Part shown: piece by piece, positions 6,436 through 11,483 of the stretch
Layout: every line of letters starts with the position of its first letter
How positions within the stretch are numbered: the stretch's first letter is position 1
NCBI GenBank assembly: GCA_002453165.1
Contig: DKGH01000162.1
Span: 1-11,483 of the forward strand
Direction: 5' to 3'
DNA: 11,483 nucleotides
Source of the DNA: Verrucomicrobia bacterium UBA6775
Lineage (GTDB): Bacteria > Verrucomicrobiota > Verrucomicrobiia > Limisphaerales > UBA1096
Notes under the pieces: generated by a model
The model's input: the letters and a program-made list of their open reading frames with translations, nothing else
Databases searched by the model: none
What the model was told of the DNA's origin: nothing
Translations under genes and position numbers: made by a program

Positions 6436-6451
6436 TGGCACGGAGATTGCA
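6436..6451 (+). promoter_or_regulatory. Sigma-54 (RpoN) -24/-12 promoter
   Basis: TGGCACG-GAGA-TTGCA matches the established sigma-54 consensus (TGGCACG-N4-TTGCW) at every defined position, with the invariant GG (6437-6438) and GC (6449-6450) separated by 10 nt. Transcription would start near 6462, leaving a leader of about 60 nt before the ATG at 6521. Sigma-54 promoters need an NtrC-type ATPase, whose site could be the tandem repeats at 6301-6351. Confidence 0.78.
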
Positions 6452-6468
6452 ATGGAATCCTTGGAAAC

Positions 6469-6485
6469 GGCGAGGGGGACTCGCC
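6469..6485 (+). other. Small hairpin in the 5' leader
   Basis: GGCGAG (6469-6474) can pair with CTCGCC (6480-6485) around a GGGGA loop, followed by AATTTT. It would lie a few nucleotides after the predicted start site and could stabilise the mRNA or attenuate it weakly. The stem is only 6 bp. Confidence 0.35.
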
Positions 6486-6520
6486 AATTTTAAACCGAAA
6501 CTGAAAACAAAAGAACTGAG

Positions 6521-7099
6521 ATGAAACTCAAGTCACTACTCATCGCCGGCGCCGTTGCTGCTGCATTCATGGCCCCGGAATACGCAACAGCTCGTCCGAA
6601 ACCGCATAAACCGAAACCAGATTTAACGGATAAGAAGGATGACGCCAAAGACGATGCCAAGGAAGGCGGCAAAGAGCGCCCGAAAGTTGATCGCGAAAAG
6701 ATCAAAGAGCGCCTCAAGGCTGCATTCGAGAAGCGCAAAAAGCATCACAAGGATGCCAAGCGCAAGGGGCACAAGATCAAGCATCAAGGCCGCGCCTTCG
6801 GCAAATTGGTTCGCGATGACGACAAGATCAAGGAACTGCGCGAAGCCTTCGAGACAGCTGCCAAGGAACATCATGAAAAGGTGAAGGGTTTGCACAAGCA
6901 GTTGAAGGACGCATCCGACGATGACAAGGAAGGCCTACGCGAGCAGTTGAAAAACCTCCGTGAGGATTGGTTCGAAGGCATGAAGGGCAACCGCGAGGAA
7001 GTTCGCGAGCGCATCAAGGAAATCCGCGAGGAGTTCAAGAACAAACGCGACGAGGTCATCGACGCGAACGAGGAAGACGGCGACAAGCCGGGCGAATAA
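6521..7099 (+). CDS. Secreted, highly charged helical protein, unknown function
   Basis: A 192-residue protein with a signal peptide (MKLKSLLIAGAVAAAFMAPEYATA, about 24 residues) and a mature part in which more than half the residues are Lys, Arg, Glu, Asp or His. A Pro/Lys-rich start (RPKPHKPKPD) and an Asp/Lys linker (25-58) precede a long predicted helix or coiled coil from about 59 to 180, with runs such as KIKERLKAAFEKRKK, ELREAFETAAKEHHEK and EVRERIKEIREEFKNKRDEV. There are no cysteines and no membrane segment. The family is not recognised; periplasmic helical proteins of the Spy/CpxP kind are a loose structural analogy, but their LTxxQ motif is not seen. It has its own sigma-54-type promoter and its own terminator, so it is probably a single-gene unit with conditional expression. 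Confidence 0.82.
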   Translation: MKLKSLLIAGAVAAAFMAPEYATARPKPHKPKPDLTDKKDDAKDDAKEGGKERPKVDREKIKERLKAAFEKRKKHHKDAKRKGHKIKHQGRAFGKLVRDDDKIKELREAFETAAKEHHEKVKGLHKQLKDASDDDKEGLREQLKNLREDWFEGMKGNREEVRERIKEIREEFKNKRDEVIDANEEDGDKPGE

Positions 7100-7123
7100 T
7101 TTACGCTAGGTTAACACCTCTTG

Positions 7124-7153
7124 ACGGGCAGCGGAATCGCTGCCCGTTTTTTT
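7124..7153 (+). terminator. Intrinsic terminator after the charged protein
   Basis: ACGGGCAGCG (7124-7133) pairs perfectly with CGCTGCCCGT (7138-7147) around a GAAT loop, followed by a run of T through 7153. It is a strong rho-independent terminator 24 nt after the stop and separates the gene from the chelatase at 7202. Confidence 0.92.
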
Positions 7154-7201
7154 GTGGCTTGCAACAGAGCGAGACCTGAAGGAGTTATTTGTCGCAGCGG
7201 T

Positions 7202-8044
7202 ATGGCCGACGATTTTTCAGACAGCGCACTAGTCTTATTGGGGCACGGCTCCACGCTCAACGTGGACTCAGCCAGCACCACCTACCAACACGCCGACGCA
7301 CTCCGCGATCGAAATATTTTCGCGCAAGTTGAGGAGGCATTTTGGAAATTGGAACCGGGCGTTAGCGCCGTGTTGCGTGGCGTGTTTGCCAGGCGTGTTT
7401 TCGTGGTCCCGCTTTTCATCAGCGAAGGTTACTTTACCGAGGAAGTGTTGCCCCGTGAACTGGGCTTTGCGCAGCGCAAAGACGGCTCGTTTGAAACGAC
7501 CCGCAACGAAAACGGCCAGACGATCCACTACTGTGGACCCATCGGCACGCATGAGAGCATGACCGGGGCACTCATCGCCCGGGCGGAAGGCATCGTCGAG
7601 GCACACCCATTCCCCTCCCTCCCCCGCGCGGAAAACACCACGTTATTCATCGCCGGACACGGCGCGAGCAACAACGAGAATTCGCGAAAGGCAATCGAAG
7701 ATCAGGCGGATCGCATTCGGGCCAACGGCGAATATGCCGGTGTGCTCGCAGTTTTCATGGAGGAGGAACCGCACGTCGAGGCGTGTTATGAGTTGGCCGA
7801 AACGAAAAACATCGTGATGGTACCCTTTTTCATCAGCGACGGACTCCACTCATTCGAGGACATCCCGGTCATGCTTGGGGAAACGGAAAAAAGGGTTCGC
7901 GAGCGGATGGCGAATGGTCAACCCACCTGGGTTAATCCCACCGAGCGCCGTGGAAAAAGGCTCTGGTACTCCGCCAGCATCGGCACGGAGCCATTCATCG
8001 CGGAGGTGATTCTAGAGCGCGTCCGCGAAGCCGCCGGACGGTGA
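7202..8044 (+). CDS. cbiX: CbiX/SirB-type tetrapyrrole chelatase, two-domain form
   Basis: A 280-residue cytoplasmic protein made of two repeated CbiX-type domains. The first (about 9-125) carries VLLGHGS at 11-17 and VVPLFISEGYFTEEV at 68-82. The second (about 146-275) carries LFIAGHGAS at 148-156 and MVPFFISDGLHSFEDIP at 206-222. In this family the GHG histidine and the histidine after P-x-F-x-x-x-G bind the metal; the second domain has both (H153, H216), the first has only H15 and a Tyr in the second place. Relatives insert Co2+ or Fe2+ into sirohydrochlorin for cobalamin or siroheme. No other tetrapyrrole gene is present here, so the metal is unknown. The ATG at 7202 was chosen because upstream residues fall in the preceding terminator. 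A GGAG lies about 17 nt upstream, rather far. The stop abuts the convergent DUF1015 gene. Confidence 0.85.
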   Translation: MADDFSDSALVLLGHGSTLNVDSASTTYQHADALRDRNIFAQVEEAFWKLEPGVSAVLRGVFARRVFVVPLFISEGYFTEEVLPRELGFAQRKDGSFETTRNENGQTIHYCGPIGTHESMTGALIARAEGIVEAHPFPSLPRAENTTLFIAGHGASNNENSRKAIEDQADRIRANGEYAGVLAVFMEEEPHVEACYELAETKNIVMVPFFISDGLHSFEDIPVMLGETEKRVRERMANGQPTWVNPTERRGKRLWYSASIGTEPFIAEVILERVREAAGR

Positions 8045-9262
8045 TCAGACGATTTGGTGACTGAACATGCCGTCGCGCAGCTTGGGCTCAAACCAGGTGC
8101 TTTTCGGCGGCATGATCCCTCCCCCATCGGCGATGGTCATCAAGTCCTCAATGCTCGTCGGATACATCGAAAAGGCACATGCAAACTCACCGCCGTCGAC
8201 TAGTTTTTCCAGTTCACCAGTCCCCCGAATCCCGCCCACGAATGCGACGCGTTTGCTCCGGCGAGGATCGTCGATCCCGAGTACCGGCGCCAAAGCGTGA
8301 TCCTGCAGGATGCTGACATCGAGTTGCTTGATCGCGTCGTCGGGGTCGATGGTGTCCGGCTTGGGACGCAGTGTGCTCCAAGCACCGTCAAGGTAGAGTC
8401 CAATCTCGTGCTTACCGGTTGGTTGCGCCTGACCGCTTGGCTCAATCTCGAACGCTTGGCCAAGCGCTGTTCGAAATTCGTCAATTGACAATCCGTTCAA
8501 GTCCTTCACCGCACGGTTGTAGGCGAGAATCTGCATTTGGTCGTGCGGGAAGATTACGGTTAAAAACAGGTCACTCGTTCCGGCACCGGATCGGCTTTGG
8601 TTCACCCGCGAAGCCGCCGCGCTGCGATGATGCCCGTCCGCGATGTACAGATTTGGAATGCCATCAAAACGCGATTCAACGAATGCCGTGTCTTCGCCGG
8701 CAGCGATGGTCCACGACGTGTGGCGAACACCATCCGGTGCTGTGAAGTCCACATCCGACTCACCGGAGGCAACCCGCTCGAACAACGCATCAAGCTCAGC
8801 ATCGGCCGGGTAGGTCAAAAACACCGGCCCGGTCTGTGCGTCCAACACCTCTAGGTGGGCCACTCGGTCGTCCTCCTTGTCCGGTCGGGTGAACTCGTGC
8901 TTTCGAATCGTGTTTGCATCATACTCGGCACAACTCGCCACCGCCACGAGGCCAAGCTGCGTATGCTCGCCCATGATCTGGCGATACAGGTAAAAGTGCG
9001 CTTGCCCGTCCCTGCGCAACGCCCCATCGGCGATGAGGCGGTCGAAATTTTCGCGCGCCTTGGCGTAGACACTTGGGTCATTCGTCGCGGTACCCTCGGG
9101 CAAATCAATCTCCGGTCGACTGACATGCAGAAAGCTGCACGGCCGCCCCTCGGCCATTTGTTTGGCCTCGGCGGTAGACATCACGTCGTAGGGAAGTTCG
9201 CAGATTTCAGAAGCCCGGCTGGCATCGGGCAGAAGAGCGGGGAAAGGCTTTACTGTTGCCAC
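8045..9262 (-). CDS. DUF1015 family protein
   Basis: A 405-residue cytoplasmic protein if started at the GTG at 9262-9260, matching the usual family length of about 400. The N-terminus MATVKPFPALLPDAS, then ELPYDV, is where DUF1015 proteins normally begin. Other signatures are RKHEFTRPDKEDDR at about 120-133, ADGHHR at 208-213, and PPKSTWFEPKLRDG near the C-terminus. The family often accompanies serine or phosphoserine metabolism genes but has no proven reaction. In-frame ATGs at 9328 and 9382 would add 22 or 40 residues (NLRLFGFFSRLAKRFRKF and similar) formed largely of two palindrome copies; an automated caller may choose one of these. A third palindrome copy at 8453-8466 is read ALGQAFE within the protein, in a variable region. 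It is divergent from the EF-G-like gene, with 166 nt between starts. Confidence 0.88.
   Translation of the reverse strand: MATVKPFPALLPDASRASEICELPYDVMSTAEAKQMAEGRPCSFLHVSRPEIDLPEGTATNDPSVYAKARENFDRLIADGALRRDGQAHFYLYRQIMGEHTQLGLVAVASCAEYDANTIRKHEFTRPDKEDDRVAHLEVLDAQTGPVFLTYPADAELDALFERVASGESDVDFTAPDGVRHTSWTIAAGEDTAFVESRFDGIPNLYIADGHHRSAAASRVNQSRSGAGTSDLFLTVIFPHDQMQILAYNRAVKDLNGLSIDEFRTALGQAFEIEPSGQAQPTGKHEIGLYLDGAWSTLRPKPDTIDPDDAIKQLDVSILQDHALAPVLGIDDPRRSKRVAFVGGIRGTGELEKLVDGGEFACAFSMYPTSIEDLMTIADGGGIMPPKSTWFEPKLRDGMFSHQIV
8453..8466. repeat. Dispersed palindrome copy inside the DUF1015 gene
   Basis: Full CGCTTGGCCAAGCG, read on the minus strand as Ala-Leu-Gly-Gln-Ala. A one-base variant, CGCTTGGCTCAA, lies 19 nt away at 8434-8445. 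Confidence 0.9.
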
Positions 9263-9280
9263 GCGGAGGAATTTACGGAA

Positions 9281-9296
9281 GCGCTTGGCCAAGCGC
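9281..9296. repeat. Longest palindrome copy (16 nt, GCGCTTGGCCAAGCGC)
   Basis: A perfect 16-nt palindrome, 19 nt upstream of the preferred DUF1015 start. If the longer start is used it is read RLAKR. Confidence 0.92.
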
Positions 9297-9344
9297 GAGA
9301 AAAACCCGAAAAGACGCAAGTTATTCATACTGAATCGGATGAGT

Positions 9345-9356
9345 CGCTTGGCCAAG
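9345..9356. repeat. Dispersed palindrome copy (CGCTTGGCCAAG)
   Basis: Lies in the divergent region between the DUF1015 and EF-G-like genes. It is read HLAKRL if the longest DUF1015 start (9382) is used. Confidence 0.85.
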
Positions 9357-9428
9357 TGGGGGTGAATATCTCTGGCTTGCATTCAGCCTACTGCAGGAGC
9401 CTAATCAATTGCCTAACCCCTTTGTGTT

Positions 9429-11483
9429 ATGAAAAACTACACCCACTCCAACTTGAGGAACGTCGCACTGGTTGGTCATGCCTCCTCTGGCAAGACCATG
9501 CTGAGCGAATGCATGCTAGCCTGTTGCGGAAACATCAACCGACTCGGGTCCGTGACGGAAGGCACCACGGTCTCGGACTATCACAAGGCCGAGCAGGAGA
9601 GACAGTTTTCCATCCACACCTCGTTGCTGCATGCCGAGTGGCTGGAAAACCGTTTCAACATCATCGACACCCCCGGTTATCTCGACTTTATCACCGAGAG
9701 CCGCGCAGCACTGAAAGTTTCCGACATGGCCGTCATCGTGGCCCACGCCACGCACGGCATCGAGATCGGCACTTCCAAGGTCTGGGATTACGCCGAGGAA
9801 TTCGGGCTGTCCAAGGTCGTGGTCATCAATGGCATGGACGCGGAAAACGCCCAGCACGAGCCGATCCTCGAGGAGTTGGCGAATACGTTTGGGAAACGTT
9901 TTTTCCCGATCAACATCCCGGTCAACGCCGGCCCCGAGTTCAACGAGGCACTCGATGTCATCCGCAAATCCAAGCTCACCTACAAGACCTATGGAAGTGG
10001 CGAATATGATGAATCCCCCGCCACCGGCGACGAAGCAAACCGCCTCGATGAACTGCACACGCAACTGATCGAGTTCGTCGCCGAGTCCGACGACTCGTTG
10101 CTCGAGAAATTTTTTGACGAGGGCATCACCGAAGAGGAACTCCGGGGCGGTCTGCATAAGGCGTTCGAATCACAAAACTTTATCCCGGTCTTCTTCACCA
10201 GCGCCGAGACGAATGTCGGCGTGTCAAGGTTGATGGATTTTATCTCCAAGTACAGCAGCTCCCCTGATGATCATCCGGAATCGACTGCCACCGACTCGGA
10301 GGACAACGAAATCACCGTGTCACTCGACGACGAGGATCCGGTGGCATTTGTCTTCAAGACCATCAACGAACAACATCTCGGCGAACTCTCCTTCGTCAAG
10401 GTGCTCGCGGGCACTCTCAAGTCCGGCGAGGAAATCCTCAACGCCAGCACCGGGGAACCCCAGCGCCTTGGGCAAATGTTCATTCTCAACGGAAAAAATC
10501 GCGACAAAGTGGAACAGCTAAACGCCGGCGAAATCGGGGCACTGGTTAAGCTAAAAAACACCCACACCGGCAACACGCTCACCTCAACCAAGCGCAAGGT
10601 CAAAGTTGCCCCAATGGAGTACCCGAACCCCAACATCCACGAGGCATTACGCCCACACAACAAAGGCGACGAGGAAAAAGTCGCCGTCGGTCTGGCTGCG
10701 CTGCACGAGGAGGACCCCTCATTCCAATACCACGTCGATCCCGAACTCCACCAGACCGTTGTCTCCGGGCAGGGCGAACTGCATTTGCAGGTCGCCATGG
10801 AGCGATTGAAGGAGCGGTTCAAAGTCGAGATCGACCTCTCCGCACCAAAGATTCCCTTCCGCGAGACCATCCGTGGCAACGGCGAAGCCAAGTATCGACA
10901 CAAAAAGCAGAGCGGCGGCGCCGGGCAATTCGCTGAGGTGTGGATGCGTATCCAGCCCAGCCAGCGTGATAGCGGCATCGACTTTCATGAATCACTCGTC
11001 GGCCAAAATGTCGACCGCGTGTTCGTGCCCTCCGTGGAAAAAGGCGTCAACAGCGCCTGCACCGATGGTATCCTTGCTGGCTATCGCGTGGTCGACGTGG
11101 ACATCGATTTCTACGACGGCAAAATGCACCCGGTCGACTCCAAGGACGTCGCGTTCCAGATCGCCGGCAAGCAGGCATTCCGCGAGGCATTTCAGTCAGC
11201 CAAGCCCTGCATCCTCGAGCCGATCACCCAGATCGAGGTCAGTGTGCCCGAGGAGTTCATGGGAGCCGTGATGGGCGACCTCTCCAGTCGACGTGGCAAA
11301 ATCCTAGGCATGGATGCCGAGGGTGCGTTCCAAGTCGTCCGAGCTGAGGTGCCGCAGATGGAGTTGTACCACTACTCCACCAATCTCCGTTCCCTCACCG
11401 GCGGCCGCGGGCTGCACTCCGAGGAATTCAGCCACTACGAATATATGCCCCGCGAGCTGGAACAAAAGGTCATCGCCCAAACC
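9429..11483 (+). CDS. fusA: Elongation factor G-like translational GTPase, C-terminus cut off
   Basis: An open frame of 685 codons with no stop before the right edge. GTPase motifs are the P-loop GHASSGKT (16-23), a switch I region with GTTVSDYHKAEQERQFSI, DTPGY (80-84), and N134-G-M-D137 where canonical EF-G has N-K-x-D. Later EF-G domains are visible: domain II around FVFKTINEQHLGELSFVKV, domain III with GQGELHLQVAMERLK, domain IV with GGAGQFAEVW and VPSVEKGV, and domain V starting LEPITQIEVSVPEEFMGAVM. The pattern GHxxxGKT, TVSDYHKAEQERQFSI and IEIGTSKVWDYAEEFGL resembles the EF-G-like (FusA2-type) paralogues rather than the principal EF-G. The role may be auxiliary to translocation or ribosome recycling. 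The ATG at 9429 gives the full P-loop domain; no Shine-Dalgarno sequence is seen. The symbol is given for the family, not the exact paralogue. Confidence 0.93.
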   Translation, partial: MKNYTHSNLRNVALVGHASSGKTMLSECMLACCGNINRLGSVTEGTTVSDYHKAEQERQFSIHTSLLHAEWLENRFNIIDTPGYLDFITESRAALKVSDMAVIVAHATHGIEIGTSKVWDYAEEFGLSKVVVINGMDAENAQHEPILEELANTFGKRFFPINIPVNAGPEFNEALDVIRKSKLTYKTYGSGEYDESPATGDEANRLDELHTQLIEFVAESDDSLLEKFFDEGITEEELRGGLHKAFESQNFIPVFFTSAETNVGVSRLMDFISKYSSSPDDHPESTATDSEDNEITVSLDDEDPVAFVFKTINEQHLGELSFVKVLAGTLKSGEEILNASTGEPQRLGQMFILNGKNRDKVEQLNAGEIGALVKLKNTHTGNTLTSTKRKVKVAPMEYPNPNIHEALRPHNKGDEEKVAVGLAALHEEDPSFQYHVDPELHQTVVSGQGELHLQVAMERLKERFKVEIDLSAPKIPFRETIRGNGEAKYRHKKQSGGAGQFAEVWMRIQPSQRDSGIDFHESLVGQNVDRVFVPSVEKGVNSACTDGILAGYRVVDVDIDFYDGKMHPVDSKDVAFQIAGKQAFREAFQSAKPCILEPITQIEVSVPEEFMGAVMGDLSSRRGKILGMDAEGAFQVVRAEVPQMELYHYSTNLRSLTGGRGLHSEEFSHYEYMPRELEQKVIAQT

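Noticed and set aside
142..9356. The repeated palindromes as a CRISPR array or insertion-sequence ends
   Set aside because: Spacing is irregular from 12 nt to over 2 kb, units are only 12-16 nt, there are no spacers of uniform size, no transposase and no target duplications.
8855..10009. 384-residue plus-strand ORF across the DUF1015 and EF-G-like genes
   Set aside because: It is antisense to DUF1015 and out of frame with EF-G; both real genes have clear family motifs.
1..11483. tRNA or rRNA genes
   Set aside because: I saw no cloverleaf-like segment with a GTTC-type T-arm or CCA end and no conserved rRNA stretch. A tRNAscan/Infernal run would settle it.

Overview
This window is GC-rich bacterial DNA from an organism that most resembles a marine or environmental Verrucomicrobiota or a near relative in the PVC group. 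The evidence for that is indirect: two secreted formylglycine-type sulfatases, an EF-G paralogue, a DUF1015 protein, several GTG starts, and weak or absent Shine-Dalgarno sequences. The assignment is an inference, because no rRNA or phylogenetic marker is present.

Layout from left to right. The N-terminus of aspartate kinase (lysC, minus strand) runs off the left edge. Divergent from it is a likely two-gene operon: a secreted sulfatase (287-1693) and, 2 nt later, a membrane-anchored lytic transglycosylase (1696-2250). A secreted DUF4440/SnoaL-like gene follows on the minus strand, broken by an apparent one-base deletion (2260-2756). Next are diaminopimelate epimerase dapF (2902-3705), a strong bidirectional terminator, and a small secreted protein on the minus strand (3785-4285). 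Two small overlapping plus-strand ORFs of unknown function (4295-4749) abut a second secreted sulfatase on the minus strand (4750-6249). A 271-bp regulatory region (6250-6520) holds two near-identical operator-like inverted repeats and an exact match to the sigma-54 promoter consensus. It lies upstream of a secreted, highly charged helical protein (6521-7099), which ends in an intrinsic terminator. A two-domain CbiX-type chelatase (7202-8044) then abuts a convergent DUF1015 gene (8045-9262). A divergent EF-G-like translational GTPase (9429 to the right edge) closes the window. No gene-free stretch exceeds 300 bp.

The most unusual signal is not a gene. The palindrome CGCTTGGCCAAGCG, or its core TTGGCCAA, occurs 15 times in 11.5 kb, against about 0.2 expected for an octamer by chance. 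Copies lie between genes and inside coding sequences, where the palindrome is read as Leu-Ala-Lys-Arg or as Ala-Leu-Gly-Gln-Ala. They cluster at gene ends, signal peptides and N-terminal leaders. They are absent from dapF, the chelatase, the charged protein and 2 kb of EF-G. This looks like a genome-wide dispersed palindrome comparable in density to cyanobacterial HIP1 or to DNA uptake sequences. The second notable signal is the apparent sigma-54 promoter with a tandem inverted-repeat pair at enhancer distance.

Metabolically the window is mixed: lysine/diaminopimelate synthesis (lysC, dapF), cell-wall turnover, sulfated-glycan breakdown, tetrapyrrole metal insertion and translation. Apart from the sulfatase-transglycosylase pair, I see no single pathway that joins the genes.
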